Numbered from the stretch's first letter, positions 1 to 12,523 are shown. The stretch: 64,000 nucleotides of DNA from Jackrogersella multiformis (GCA_902806575.1 CADCXD010000004.1:496001-560000), one strand, 5' to 3'. The notes: generated from the sequence alone by a model not told the origin. Program-made: numbers and translations.

Positions 1-27
1 TCCATCGTCTCCATCGTCTCCATCGTC
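1..27. repeat. 9-bp tandem repeat, three copies
   Basis: Three perfect head-to-tail copies of TCCATCGTC open the window. It is a short minisatellite in non-coding DNA and may continue to the left of the window. Confidence 0.8.
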
Positions 28-1915
28 CCCCGTCAACTATCGAAGGTCCACCACCATCTTACCCAATCAAGCCTCCCTCCCTCGCCCCTGGAAAGTAATT
101 CGGATGCCAAGTTTCCATACCTAACCTGTTACTCGAGGAGGAGAAAAATTCTACTGTAGCTCGATATTTTTCCTCATCTTCTCGAAATTATTAAGATATT
201 ATCTTAATAACATATCATCGTCACATTATAATCGACCTGATGATTCTTGTCTCTTAAAGGCACTTTGCCATTATCACTCTCCCTTCTTTTTTTCTCTTCA
301 CCCGAGGATATCTATCTAAGTATCCATCTATCCAGCGGCCTCCGATTACTTACCTAGGTATTTAACTTATAAGAATATACCTCCTTACTCTACGTCTAGG
401 ATCTGATTGGTCTTCTCGTTCTCGCCTTGTATCGTTCTGCGCAAGATCTCTACACTACCTAAGTACATCAGCATACATAGGGGCACCAAACGGATTAGAC
501 TAGAACCGAAGCAGGCATAACTGGTTACGTACACTACCTGCTAGGTACCTAACCAGCTTAACATACCTAGGACCTAGGTAGCTTACCTCTCTACCTCTCT
601 ATCTACCTAGTGGGAGGTAGACCCTGTCCAGGGGGTTCCCCTCCAGAGAGATTTTAGAGTGGTGGACGATCCCGTAGGGTTGGAGACTTCGTCTTCCCGT
701 CGACCATTATTATTAATTCTGCCCGTCCGGTACACTACCTACCTACCTACACTACCTCATACACAAGCTGATAGGCACTTGTTCTTCGGTCGACCATCCA
801 ACCTTCCAACCTTCCAATCTTCCAGTTGTTGATTACCTATCTAGGGTACCTAGGATATTCAAATCCGCCGAGACCCATTCTAGCTGTTCTAAGAATCGCG
901 AGAGGTTCCCCGGTTGACCCATCACCGCCTTACGTTCCCTCACCCTTGCCTATTCAACCCCCCTACAGCCTACAGCCTACCTAGTTGGAAAGTCGCTCGA
1001 TTGGACAAAAACGTTTCGCGCGTCGCGTGCTAGCACAGCCTCTATTCCATCTTACAGCCAGTCAAGCCAAGAAACAAACCACCACTCACCACTCGCCACT
1101 CCGTCAGCCATAGGGCCATAACCTTTGATTTTTGGGGGGTATTTATTTTACTTTGCCTCTGACGAAGCTTACGAGACGAATCGATTCTAAGTTTCGAAGG
1201 GTCCTATCGACGCGCTAGACATCCAAGTTTTGCCGTTCGTTTACTTTGATGGAAGGGGAGGAGGAAATAAAATAAGGACATAAAAATTAAAAGCGAAGGA
1301 AAAGAAAATCTTAACTTACCCAAGTTGGGAACCTGGGAGGGTCCTTGCGGTCAAGCCCGCAATTCTTCGCCGCCTTTTTTTTCAACCTGCTCTCGCTGCA
1401 GGTCTATTTTTTTTTCTCCACCGCAATCACTTTAGGACAGGCCCAGAGTCCCCTTTCTAGAGGTTTGGGACCTATCATATATACCTTGGAAATATTTGGC
1501 AACCTGGTACACCAACATCAACTACATACTCGGTATCTCAGCTCCGCGACGGCGTGCTACCCGACTTGATCTATCGGCTTCCTGCATTTTCTTTTACCGC
1601 GCAGCTCAGCCAATCCTGCCTATCCTTTCTTTTCAGCCAACCAGCCAGCCATAACCGTCTTTGTCCTATCGACCGACCCTATCCATCTTCTAACGCCGAC
1701 CCTTCGTGCCTCTACAGCACCGTCACTTCAACGACGACTCTTCGTCTCGATCGGCTCTCCTTAAAAAGGCTAAGTATAGGTCGTGGGTTTCTGGAAGCAT
1801 AAGGCCGACGCATCACCTAGGCGTTTCCGCCAATCTATATACGCGTAGTAAGGGAGCTGCAGCCTGCTGGCTCCCCTCAGCAGCTGCGTCAGCCCTCAAT
1901 ACTATTGTGGCAACC
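28..1915. other. Intergenic region / long 5' leader of the RRM-R3H gene
   Basis: No gene is recognisable. The stretch is pyrimidine-rich on the plus strand, as upstream regions of filamentous ascomycetes often are, and carries several TACCTAGG-type palindromes (about 353, 543, 563 and 841). Open frames at 1345 and 1554 and the in-frame upstream ATG at 1706 have no recognisable protein content. They could be upstream ORFs if the transcript starts far upstream, which the sequence cannot decide. Confidence 0.6.
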
Positions 1916-3906
1916 ATGAATCAACAGCAGCACGATATGTATTACGACTATCCCACCGCGGCAAATCGGTCGCCGGGGTCGACCAGGCAAGGTTATGCCA
2001 CCGTCGGCCTGCCCTCGGGCCTTGGTAACCGGTCGGGGCAGAGACCGCTCGACTCTCTCGGCCAGCACATGGGATCTCCCTCCATGTACGGACACGACGA
2101 TCGCCTGGGCGGTGCCGCGAACTACGAGTCCCTGTCCAGGTTCGACCGCGTCGCGCCGAGCGCCATGCAGTCTGGCTACATGCTGGAGAACAGCCAAACG
2201 TGGGGATACAACGGCGGAGTAGCCACTATGAACGGCCCCATGAACGGGAACGGTAGGTTAGCGGTCAGGGCCGTAAATCGGCGAGCCGCCCTGCCTACGG
2301 TAAGTGACCCCTCGCGTGGTTCCGGGATGTGGAGACGTCGCTGACTGAAATGCGCAACTGCAGACGTGGACTGATCAATCCGGACTGGGCGTCCATTCGA
2401 TGCCCCAGCTGTACGATCCGAACATGTCGATGAACGGGAACGACCACGACCTGTCGAGCATGGCCGGCTCCGCCGCGGACACCCGCGGGATGATGGGCAC
2501 CCCGGGAGCGTCAGACTCCGAGCAGCTCATCCCCACGGCGATCGTCATCAAGAACATCCAGTTCCAGTGTCGAAAGGAGATCCTCCAGGGTCTCATGGCT
2601 TCGATGAACCTCCCCCAGCCGTATGCTTTCAATTACCATTTCGACAAGGGCGTGTTCAGAGGGCTGGCCTTCGCCAACTTCTCGACGGCCGAGGACACCG
2701 CCGTCGTAATCCAGAAGATGAACGGGTTGGAAGTTATGGGCCGCAAGCTGCGCGTCGAATACAAGAAGATGCTGCCGCAGGACGAACGTGATCGGATCGA
2801 CAGGGAGAAGCGCGAGAAGCGAGGCCAGCTCGAGGAGCAGCACAGGGCGCCGCTTCCCATGCACCAACAGAGCGCGCTCCAGGCCCTCGGCGTCAGCGTC
2901 AACAAGCAGCCGAGCAATTCGCCCCTACGTAGGATTTCCCGCACATCTGTCATACGAGAGACCTTTACTGATATTATGCTTAGGGGATGTCGACCTGAAC
3001 GACCCGACCACCCTGGAATTCTACACGCAGCTCACCCTCTTCAAGAGCGACCCGGTCCGCGAGGTCCACATCTTCTCTCCCGACGTCACCCCCGAGCAGC
3101 GCCGGCAGATACACATCCTCGCCCATAATATGGGTTTGGAGCACAGATCCGTCGGCGAAGCTGATCGAAGACAGATCCAGATAATGAAACGTCCGCAGAA
3201 CTCGCCTCCTGTCCACGCCCAGAGCCAGCTGCCCAACGTGTCGTGGGAAGACCACCGACGCGGGCTCAGCCGCGCCGCCACTTACGACTTCACCGAGTCT
3301 CGTATGGGTTCCAGCGCCTACCACGCGCTCGGCAGGCAGGGCCCTACGCTGGAGCTCCCCGGCAGCCCCGACAACGGGATGCCGAACAACCTCAGGGCCG
3401 CTAAGAGCTTCGCCGATCTGCGGACGCACAGCCCCAGCCCGGCGCCCTCCGGCTCCAGCTACGTCGGCCTCGGAAACGGCCTCGGGGCCCGCTACGGTGA
3501 TTTTTCCCAAACCTCGCTGACCACGCCGCCCAATTTAACCCCAACGTCAGGTCAGAATGCGGCCTCGAGCAGCGATGCTCTCCTGGCGAACAACATGAGC
3601 TCCATGAGCCTAGGGTTCGAGTCTAACGGCTCGCACATGCGCGCCAGGGAGACGCCGGGGGCGATCGGAAGCCAGAGGCCCGGAGCGAACGGGGCGGCGA
3701 GCCGTAACGCTCCCGACAGGCAGCCGCGGGGTCCGGAATGGGGAGAGGCCGGGCAAGGGTTCGGCGGGCGCAGCCGCGGCCACATGCAGAGGGGCAGCGG
3801 TCAGTATCAATCTGGGGTATTCCGTAGCGTTATAACATGCTGACTCGGCTCGCGCGCAGATTCGTCAGACGCGGGACGCAGCTCCGGCACTGCTCGTTTC
3901 CATTGA
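1916..3906 (+). CDS. RRM and R3H domain RNA-binding protein (Pin4/Cip2-like)
   Basis: Predicted 603-residue protein from four exons: 1916-2299, 2364-2928, 2984-3799 and 3860-3906. All introns have GT-AG ends and join in frame. An RRM lies at about residues 185-265, with the RNP2-like strand AIVIKNI and the RNP1-like GVFRGLAFANF. An R3H domain follows at about 318-380, with the RxxxH signature in RRQIHILAH. The rest is low-complexity Ser/Pro/Gly/Asn sequence. An RRM followed by R3H is the arrangement of fungal Pin4 (budding yeast) and Cip2 (fission yeast), cytoplasmic RNA-binding proteins linked to mRNA stability and stress responses; binding of single-stranded RNA is inferred. The start follows CAACC and begins the protein-like stretch. 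An in-frame ATG at 1706 is possible but its extension looks like leader sequence. Confidence 0.85.
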
Positions 3907-5499
3907 TCTAACCGGTTTCGACAAATCGGAAAGGGGAAGCTACCAGAAGCAGCGGACGGTCGTAAGCTGTACGGGCCTGGATGCTTCCCGGATGATTTTT
4001 TAAGCAGTTTTGTCCTCGCTCTGCTGCCCTTCACCGCGACGTAAGCTTCCATTTTTGACATCGGCGGAAAGGCACTACGGCCACGATATCTTCAAACCCC
4101 AGCTTCTCTTCCGACCCCCCCCTTTTTCGGCCAATCCGCCTCCCCGACGAGCGTTGGATCTCCGTCATCACAATCATAACCGAACGAGAGACGACTTATG
4201 ACATAGACTTATTGCCTTCATTGACCTGACGCCATGGCTCAGCCTGTCGTAGTATGATTTTCGCACCTCGACCGATGTTTCGACTTGCATTTTATTTTAT
4301 TCTATTTTTTATTTATCTCTGTCCTAACGGTTTCGACTAATAACATCTTGTAATATGAGATTTGATTTGGATTATTTGTTTTATTCGATTTCCATCTAAG
4401 TTTCTCCGGTCGTCCCGGATTGGGAAACGACTACAACATCATGGAGTTTGCGACGGTGAAAGGATGCGATGCTGCATGGAAAAAAACTTTCAAGGGGAAC
4501 GATGGTGCGAACCGTTCCAGTTTTACAATACCCTCTTCACGATGATCGACAAATGAAACCATCACCGGATACACCATACAGCAATTTTTATGGGCGACCA
4601 TTCACGGCATCACGACTTGAACTCCTATACCCTCCGAGGTGTCTCGAGGTCTTGACGGCTTCCGAGGGGGGGGTTTGTCAAGCCTGGAGGACCTCTTTAA
4701 CGATGGTTACGCTGTTATGACGCATACGCACATCACTAGATGGCAAAAAAGCGATGCTAGCTGGCCAATTAGCCCAGGCGGATCCCTACTAATCACTGTT
4801 CCGAGGAGCATCTACGGGGCGTCCCTGGCGATAGGGTCGGCATAGCTTCGGAGAGAGACCGGAAACGACGAACGAAGCGACGAAGACGAAGGCAGCAAGG
4901 GTAAATTTCGTTGCTGAGCAAGGAATTTGTGTGTTTTCACTGGAGGACAGAACAGAACGAGGGCAGACGGGACACAAGATCAGATAAAATTATTTGCATT
5001 TGTATATGGTTATTCGCGCCGCGCCGACGCACGACGTGTCGAGGTTTTTTCGTCTTTTCCTCCTTGAACCGCATGTCATCACGACCTACACCCTAATTCA
5101 GCTCAGTGTTTCCTGCCAAATGAATTATAGCGACCGAGGACGGCGCGTCATCGTTTTACAGGTAGCAGAGACCCTTCGGTCTCGGGTCGTGGAAGAATTA
5201 GTCGACGGGCTAGGGAGAGACATTCGCTATAGGCGCCCCTGCTGCAATACAAAAGTATTTGATCGTTTTCAACTTTAGATTTTTTCGTGATACGGTACCG
5301 GCTCTTCCGACCCTAATAAAGAATATTCTGGCCTGAGTAAAACATCTCCGAATGCCATGTCGGCCAGGGAACCTCATCCAAGTCGAGCTCGTCCGGATGG
5401 AGTCAGGTTTTGTCTCGTGATCTTGTATGTAATTTTGAAGCTAGCTGACTGAATTAGGTGATTTACATTATGGCCTCGTTCATCTAACCCCTTGGCTGT
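3907..5499. other. Intergenic, no gene recognised
   Basis: This stretch separates the converging RRM-R3H gene (+) and the secreted-protein gene (-). It probably holds both 3' untranslated regions. Several open frames of 60-95 codons occur (for example 4469-4720 and 4994-5278), but none has domain-like composition, a good start context or splice partners. Confidence 0.6.
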
Positions 5500-6066
5500 T
5501 CATATGGGTATTAGTCTCCAGCGCACCACGCCGGGCGAGCAGGTCATAGAGCCCTCCACGCCGACTTTCCCACCCGCGGCCCGGCTAGAATCGACCGCGG
5601 CCCTGATCACGTCTACGACGTCTATTCCGCCTACGTAGATCTGGTCGCTGGACGGTGGCGTTGCGGGCTGGACTTGGAATGCGCAGCTGCCCGTCGCGAG
5701 CAGCGTGTTGAACTTGTCGGTTGCGTAGCTCGCCAGGAAGAAGTCCCGCTGGGAGGAGACCTGGGCGGCTCGTAGCTTATCACAGGAGTCGAGCCACGAC
5801 GACGACGACGCACTAGCGGAGGAGAGGGTAGAATGGGTGCTAGACCCGCAGTAGTCGGAGGGTTCGGAGGTCGCGGCGTACCAAGCCCAGCAAGAGGGAG
5901 GATTCGTAGGCGGCGAGGGGTATGGATACAGGCCGCAGGTTAGGGTGTCATCACGAATCGTCGGAGGTGACGGTGATGAATTGGCGCTTAAGCTGATGGG
6001 GCTTGCTGGGAGGCCGAGCACCGCGATGGGCACGACGAGGAATGTGAGGATCTGACAGGAGCGCAT
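5500..6066 (-). CDS. Small secreted cysteine protein, Hce2/Ecp2-like putative effector
   Basis: Single-exon gene of 188 residues. The first ~19 residues form a hydrophobic signal peptide (LTFLVVPIAVLGLPAS), so secretion is likely. The mature part has six cysteines, compatible with three disulfides. The C-terminal half reads like the fungal Hce2 (homologue of Cladosporium Ecp2) domain: a GSCAFQVQ strand, then an IYVGGIDVVDVI helix, a GGKVGVEG turn, and a final Cys before a V-x-W strand. Hce2 proteins are secreted, some act as plant-pathogen effectors, and others have no known role. The domain call rests on motif spacing only. A different small secreted family is possible. It stands alone between two intergenic regions. 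Confidence 0.6.
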   Translation of the reverse strand: MRSCQILTFLVVPIAVLGLPASPISLSANSSPSPPTIRDDTLTCGLYPYPSPPTNPPSCWAWYAATSEPSDYCGSSTHSTLSSASASSSSWLDSCDKLRAAQVSSQRDFFLASYATDKFNTLLATGSCAFQVQPATPPSSDQIYVGGIDVVDVIRAAVDSSRAAGGKVGVEGSMTCSPGVVRWRLIPI

Positions 6067-7531
6067 CTTGACAGATGAACAGACTTGTGAGATAAACAGA
6101 CTTGGAAGATGAACCGACTTGGACGATGAAGATACTGGTGACTAGAAATGACTACCGAACTGATCTTAAGGGGTCCTAATCAAGCTACTTATATCACAAG
6201 ATGCGGAGAGGTTAGTCGTGCAAGTGAAACTACTTTGACGTAGCTTCTCCTCGGTGAACCCATATTTAGTCGGTCACATCGTATACAGGGCTAAGCCGAC
6301 CTGAAAGCAAATCACCCACGCAAACCACCCTCAAACCTGACAGCGTGATCACTTTTTCCAGACTCAACCACGAAACCGCACGATGCGGACCCTCCACCTA
6401 CTCGTCGACGACCCCAAGACCGAGTGTAAAAAAGCCACCCCCGGCTCGCATCTATCCATCCACCCGTCCATCCCAGCGCGCGGGCTCGTCACACAAATTA
6501 GCCCTCCCGCTTGACGTTAGGAACATTAAATGATCTCCGCCGCTAACCTGGCAGCCGGATCTGCCCGGCCAATGGCGACGGGAGGGCGCGCTTTTAGACC
6601 TTGGGGGCCCGTGAGCTGCGCGGCCAATTAGAAGCCTGGCCTGGCGATCGGCGGCGACGGTTGCTTAGTTCGAGCTCGGCGGCTAAAGGGAGGGCTGCTG
6701 TGGCGGAGCGGAGTATTTGCTGTCGTTGTTGCGACGGTGCAGTGAAGTGCAGTGCAGTGCAAACTATTTGTACGGGCTACTTGCAGGTGCCTACTTACTT
6801 ACCTACATGGTACATACAGCATACAGCGTACAGCGTACAGCGTACATACAGCACGAGTTCAGCACGCTCGGTCGGTTTTGTTGGTTGGTTGAATGTGTTG
6901 GGGGCGGGGCGCAATGGAAAAGCAATTAACATTCATATAACACACATCGTAGACCGATCACCAGTGTGGGTTAGGTTAGGTAGGTTAAGTTCAGTCTCCA
7001 GTTTGGATCGTGAGTTGGTAGAGGAAACTCCCAAATGTGCTATTATTACTAAATACTTGTTATTGCTAGAGCTATATGTACTATAATGGTGCGTGCCGAG
7101 CCACCCCCTGGCCCCTGATCTTAATGGGGGGCTACTATTTTTGCTTTTCCCTTTTTGGGGGTTATAAGTGTGACTTGCATAGCGAGCTTGCATGACATCA
7201 CATCACACCGATATGGCTTCTTCTGTTCTACTTTATTTAGTTTATTTAATTGAGGCATTCAATAGTCTCTAGCTACCTAGGTATAGTGAGGTTGGGGTAC
7301 TTGGCTGGCTGAAAATTGATCGGGGATGGGCTCGTATGCCCCCGTTGTATGTTCTGTGATCAATCAATAGCGTCTAATGGCGTATATGACGGGTTCAAGA
7401 TAATGTAATAATAACGTGTGGTGATAATATCTTATTCTCCTTATTTGTGTAGATACTATAAACACCATATCGCTTGTCCGAAACACAGATTCTATATTCA
7501 TGTCCACGTGTCTAGTTCATAATCTATTTCA
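6067..7531. other. Intergenic, short tandem repeats, no gene
   Basis: Promoter region of the secreted-protein gene and downstream region of the DUF3433 gene. It contains small repeats: GTGCA units near 6738-6762 and ACAGCGT/ACATACAGC units near 6818-6855. The open frame 6601-7086 is rich in Arg, Ser and Cys, runs through those repeats and resembles no protein family. Confidence 0.6.
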
Positions 7532-10412
7532 TCATGCCTGACCCCCAGACGAGGATGCATCGACCCCGATCCGCGCGACGCCCGAAGCGCCTCTGATCTG
7601 GCCGAACTCGTACTTCAGCCCCATCTCGTTGACACGCCAGTCTCTATCTTGGCGGTTCATCGTGCTCAAGCCCTCGAAGTGGGCGAGCATCCACGAGTCG
7701 CACACGTAATACATGGCGCCGGCGATGGTGCTAGGGTCGACGGGCATGTGCGGCCAGGCGACGAAGAAGGAGCCGACGACGACGAGCACCATGACGCAGA
7801 GGATGCCGACGGCGGCCCACGTGCAAATGTTGTGGACGAGGAAGGTCTGCGTCACGCGGAACGGGATGTTGCTGAGGAAGATCGTCAGGAACTCCGACAG
7901 GATCGAGGTCGACGCCACCACCGCCAGGAACCCGTGCCGCCGCCGGATCGCCGACCACAGGCCCGAGAAGGCGTTGGTCGGGGGCGCGAGCAGGATCGAG
8001 CGCCTGGCGAGCTGGGGGGAGCTGGCGATGAGCTGGTAGGGGCTCAGGATCGCGATGCCTTTATGGATAGGTGGTCAGATGTTTAGATTTAGATTATCGT
8101 AAATAGATAGAAAGGCAGAAACGAGAAAAGGGAAGGAAAAGGAAAAAAGGCAAAAAGGGAAAGGGAAACTCACTACCAAAGAACGAAGCCCAGAAAAAAC
8201 TTATGACCACACCGATACTGGTGAACAGAAACCGCACCCCGAAAGATTCGCTGTCCATGAACCTCTCGAACGGCGTGTCGCCACCGGTGTTGTTGTAATA
8301 CAATATCAACCCCAGCAGCCCGCACAGCACGAACAGGAACGCCAGCCGGCCCGCGTACCCCAGCATCAGGAAGGGCAAGTGATGCTTCGGCTTCACGGGC
8401 GCCGCGCGGTGATCCCGGGGCTCCTCGCCCGCCGCGTAGCCCGCGTGCCCGCCCCGCAGCACGACGCCGTACTCGAGGGACCCGTCGGCGCCGGGGAAGT
8501 AGTCCAGCTTGAACCAGCGGTCCTCCAGCACGGACTCCAGCAGGCCCTTGGGCATGCGGCCGGCGTCGGCGCCCGCGGGCAGGCCCGTGAACAGGCGCCG
8601 CACGTCCGGGTTCAGGGCCAGCGACGCGGTCCCGCAGATGCTCCAGGGGTTGGTGCCGACGCCGGAGCACCAGCGCGCGAGCACGGAGAGCGCGGCGAGC
8701 GCGGCGGCCGCCATGAAGGCCAGCACGGCGAGGGTGGCGGCGGCGGCGCGGTCGAACACGCTGAGCACGTAGGCGCAGTTGCGCGCGGACCCGCTGCCCT
8801 CGACGCAACCCGCGCCGCGCAGGTCGAAGGCCACGGCCTCGGCCGACAGCGGGATCAGCAGCGCGGAGGCGCACACCAGCGCCGTGGTCAGGAAGACGAG
8901 GGCGCGGCCGCCGAGCAGCGACCGCACGCTCGCCACCAGCGAGTGCCAGCCCGAGGTGTCCAGGCACAGGGACTCGCGGCCCGGGGACCCGCGCGCCAGC
9001 TCGTGCCACGGCTGCAGGATCTTGGCGTTGACGTCGAGGATGCGGACGGGGATGGCCAGGAGGATGGCTAGGAGCGTCGGCAGGAACATCCCGATGAAGT
9101 ACTGCCCGTAGCTGATGGTGTACGTCTTGATGGACATGTTGCTGCCGCCGCTGCCGCTGCCGCTGCCGCTGCTGTTCTGGTTCGGGGGGATGACGGGGTA
9201 CAAGGTTGCCGTGGCGGTGGGCGTGCCGTTCGCGTCCGTGTGGGTCGTGACGGACGGCGCGACGAGGACGTGGGTTTCCTGGGTGGCTGTGGGTTGGCCT
9301 TCGGGGCCCGTCAGCGTTACCGTCTGGGGCGTCGAGACGGGCGCCGGGATGTTCGTCGAGGTTATCGTGACCCCCTGCGAGTCGGTCGTGACGGCGACGG
9401 TCGGCGCCACGAAGGTAGGCGTCTGGGGTACCGTCTCCGAGACCGTGACGGCTCCCGCGTCGCCGTGATCCGAGGGCGGGACGTTCGACAGGACGTCCGA
9501 CACGGTCTTCGACCCGACGTCGCCGAAATCGATGCTGTTCTTCGAAGAGGCGATCGTGGGTATGGTGGGTTCCGAGATGGTCACAGACCCGACGTTGCCG
9601 AAGTCGCCTTCCGGTTTAGACCACGCCGGCTCGGTAGGCTTGGCAGGATCGGTAGTCTCAGCAGGCTTGGTAGGCTGGGTAGTAGCAGGGGGTTTCGTCG
9701 ACGGACCTGCAACCTCGCTGACGATTTGAGTGCCAATCTGTCCGAAGTCTTCTGCGGCAGGTGATAATGTCTCTATAGGTGCGAAGGAGCCAGACGCAGG
9801 TTGGCCAGTCCCGGCGCGGACAGCCATAGGAGCGACGGTAAAACGAGGGCCGGCATTTACCAGGACTATCGAGGGGGCCGTGGAGTGGGTTAGGACCTCG
9901 ACGTCTCTCGCGCGGAGGATGTCGATGAAGTCGAGCTCCTTGTCCTGGACCGGCAGAGCACGCAGAGCCCATGCTACCAACCCAATCAGCACCAGTATGA
10001 CAACGAGCAAAGTCGTCAAGAAAGGCCATCTCAGTGCCAACGGCTTGTAATTCGGACGCTCTCGATCATCGATGAGTGGGACGTCTAGAGGGGTCTCCTG
10101 GTAGGCTATTATATCGGGTTTATAGGCGGTCTGTATCTGATCGTAGTCCTTCCTGGTACTCGACCACGACCGAGTGCTGCCGTACTCGGGAGGGCTATCG
10201 TCCTCGGCGATGGATCCGGCCTGGCTATCGTAGCGTCTTCCACTATTTTGGAGGCCCCCCTCGTCGTGTCGTCGGTTGTATCCTTGATTCGTACGGTCGT
10301 CGTGCTCATACGGTCCGTCGTAACCTCTCGAGCTCCCATTCCGAACGTACGACCGGGGAAGGGCGTCGAAACCCACATTCCCCACGTGTGATGCCGTCGT
10401 GATGTGCGACAT
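7532..10412 (-). CDS. DUF3433 multi-pass membrane protein
   Basis: Predicted 921 residues from two exons, 10412-8174 and 8058-7532. The intron has a GTGAGT donor and an AAAG acceptor, and the phase-1 junction gives a smooth FFGSIAILSPYQ. A hydrophilic N terminus precedes a first transmembrane helix (~131-151). A Thr/Pro/Ser-rich extracellular-like region follows (~160-430). The C-terminal half has several helices and the hallmark FLPTLLAILLAIPVRILDVN segment of fungal DUF3433 proteins. Function is unknown; members are integral membrane proteins, perhaps at the cell surface. The stalk contains four copies of a 13-residue repeat and a (Gly-Ser)n stretch encoded by a CTGCCG hexanucleotide repeat (~9140-9175). 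Confidence 0.85.
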
Positions 10413-11400
10413 GTCGTAATTTCCTCAATGGTCGCTCGATCTCTCCCAACCCATTGCCAGCCAGACAGGCGTATTAGTATGTCCAAGAAGGACTCCTAAG
10501 GTCTAAGAGAAGCCAAAAAAAAAATGGAATCCCATAACAGGATTACCTAAGAGAATGCATGTTTGATATTCTGCTACAGAACCTGACACGGGCATGGGGG
10601 TTATAGCCTACATCTGCCGATCCCAGGGCTGGGCGGCCCTTGGCAAATTTCAGCTCACCGTGCTATTAGCCAGTCAACTAGTTCAGCTTCCACTTCACTA
10701 ACCCGGCAAAATCGAATGACGCGTTGTGGATCATAACATCAAGATGATTCTTACTATACGGAGCATAGCCCCATCTGCCTATTTAATAGCAAATGCGTCC
10801 TACAGCTATTATCCGTTGTTTCTGTGGACTCTGGAGGTGGAGGCTGACTTTCTTATGAATGGTGAAAAAGGATCTCAGACCTTGTTTTGACACTCGGACT
10901 TTTATAAACGCTGAGTCGTCGGTAGAGCGGACCTTCAGGCTACCTATCCCCTAATAATTGACACAAGACCACACTCCTGGAGGAGTAACGCGGCGATGGC
11001 TTCCTGTCTAAGTAGCGATAAGTAACGATACCTAGGTAAGTGACAACAAGTTACGAATACTAATATAACAAGAAACCATTGTAAATGAGGACTGTATGAG
11101 AGAATGAGTTAGGTACGCGGTTGATCAATTGATAAGAATGTTAAGATCGCGAGATGTCTTGGCGCGGAAGTCGAAGTCTACCTAGGTATATAGGGTATGA
11201 GCTGGCCTATAGGGCGCCACTAAGCAAGTAGGTAAGCCAACTAAGACTAAAGGAAATAAATCTTCCTCATCTTAGTCAGATAGGACTTCGCGAATGATGA
11301 CTCGTACGTTTCGATATCGCCTGCGTTATTTCAGCTACTTCAGCCACATACATACCTGGGTACCCAGGTACGGAAAAAAGGGATTTCCAACCAAAATAGA
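10413..11400. other. Intergenic, divergent promoter region
   Basis: Lies between the DUF3433 gene (-) and a small membrane-protein gene (+). No ORF is supportable. CCTAGGTA-type palindromes occur near 11030 and 11181. An A9 run occurs near 10516-10524. Confidence 0.6.
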
Positions 11401-11829
11401 ATGTCTCCCAAAACCGCATCGCCGTTGAGGTTTCTATTCCTGACGGAGGGCGTCATGAAGCTTATGGGAGGTTTGGTATTCATGATCTTGCCTCGGACCC
11501 CCCTGTCCGTCGCGGTAGCGGCTCCAATACCGCCATCAGCCCTACTCCTGACCCGACTCCTAGGCACGCAGACCTTTACCTTAGGCATCTCCATGCTCCT
11601 CGCCTCTTCCGGGACGCCGAAGGCAGAGTCGAGCAGGCGAGTCGTTTACTGGACGGTATTCGCGAGAGACGCTACGTTGGTGACCGTGCTGGCGCTGCAG
11701 CTCTGGTTCGGCGACAACGACGGCGCTCCGGGTTTCTCGTCTAAGGGGCTACGTGCGTGGCTTGCGGAGCTACTGCCCTTTTGCCTAGGCCACTTGTGGA
11801 TTCTCACCACGAAGCCGCATTGGTTCTGA
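11401..11829 (+). CDS. Small integral membrane protein, function unknown
   Basis: Single-exon frame of 142 residues beginning MSPKTASPLRFLFLTEGVMK. Hydropathy by eye gives three or four membrane segments: around residues 10-30, 45-68, 83-103 and 118-138. A charged linker (KAESSRR) lies between the second and third. The family is not recognised. The layout resembles short fungal four-helix membrane proteins of unknown role that are often predicted near metabolic genes. The antisense frame 11340-11594 is less protein-like. Expression would need confirmation because there is no intron or domain to anchor the call. Confidence 0.55.
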   Translation: MSPKTASPLRFLFLTEGVMKLMGGLVFMILPRTPLSVAVAAPIPPSALLLTRLLGTQTFTLGISMLLASSGTPKAESSRRVVYWTVFARDATLVTVLALQLWFGDNDGAPGFSSKGLRAWLAELLPFCLGHLWILTTKPHWF

Positions 11830-12443
11830 TGCTGATGAGGTACCTACTATGTTCGGAACGTTGCTTTTGAATATATAGCTTGGCTAAACTCGTGGTGAAG
11901 CAGCTCGTCGTTATTATCTAGAAAGCTGGCAAAGGCACAACGAGAATAGTCCAACTAGACAGGTAGCATCCATAGCAGATTCTTTAAACCCAATAAACTC
12001 AAACCAACAAACTGGTGTTATCATATTTGGATATCATAGCATTTATGTCGTGGTAAACGCCAAATGTGAACAATAAAGTTAATCGAGCGCTGTGTACCCA
12101 ATGGACCAGGTATCTATAGTAAAAGCTAGCGAAGTCAGATAGCTTAACATTGTTACGATAGTAATTGTCACGATAGTACCTAGGTACCTACAAACAGAGG
12201 GGTCAAAAAAGGGGCCTCATGCACCCAATCAAAGGTGCGAATGAACTTAACCAATCAGCTTAAACAATCCCTTATCGCCCTTATCAAGCGCGTAAGCCTC
12301 GGCAAAGATAAGGCCGATAAGAAAATCGTTCGCAAACATTTGCGCCTTGATATATAAAGCGGCGTATTCGACCCAGAAACAAATGGATGAGACAAGCAGT
12401 CCAAGCTCGGTTGTCAGCCAGGGCGAAATGCTTGCCCATTAAC
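11830..12443. other. Intergenic upstream of the tRNA
   Basis: No gene seen. A TATATAAA box-like sequence lies about 90 bp upstream of the tRNA (~12350) and a CCTAGGTACCTA palindrome at about 12179-12190. Confidence 0.6.
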
Positions 12444-12515
12444 GCCCTTTTGGCGCAATGGTAGCGCGTCAGACTTCTAATCTGAAGGTTGCCGGTTCGA
12501 GCCCGGCAAGGGGTG
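12444..12515 (+). tRNA. tRNA-Arg (anticodon UCU)
   Basis: A full cloverleaf can be drawn. The 7-bp acceptor stem (12444-12450 with 12508-12514) has two G:U pairs. The D arm is GCGC/GCGC. The anticodon stem TCAGA/TCTGA carries the loop CTTCTAA, anticodon TCT at 12476-12478. The variable loop has 5 nt, and the T arm is GCCGG/CCGGC around TTCGAGC, which matches the B-box GGTTCGAGCCC. There is no intron. CCA is not encoded, as expected in a eukaryote. It reads AGA (Arg) codons. Confidence 0.93.
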
Positions 12516-12523
12516 TACTTGTC

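Noticed and set aside
4469..5278. Overlapping small ORFs after the RRM-R3H gene
   Set aside because: Random-looking composition; likely 3' untranslated or intergenic DNA.
6601..7086. 161-codon ORF
   Set aside because: Crosses short tandem repeats, has no domain and no good start context.
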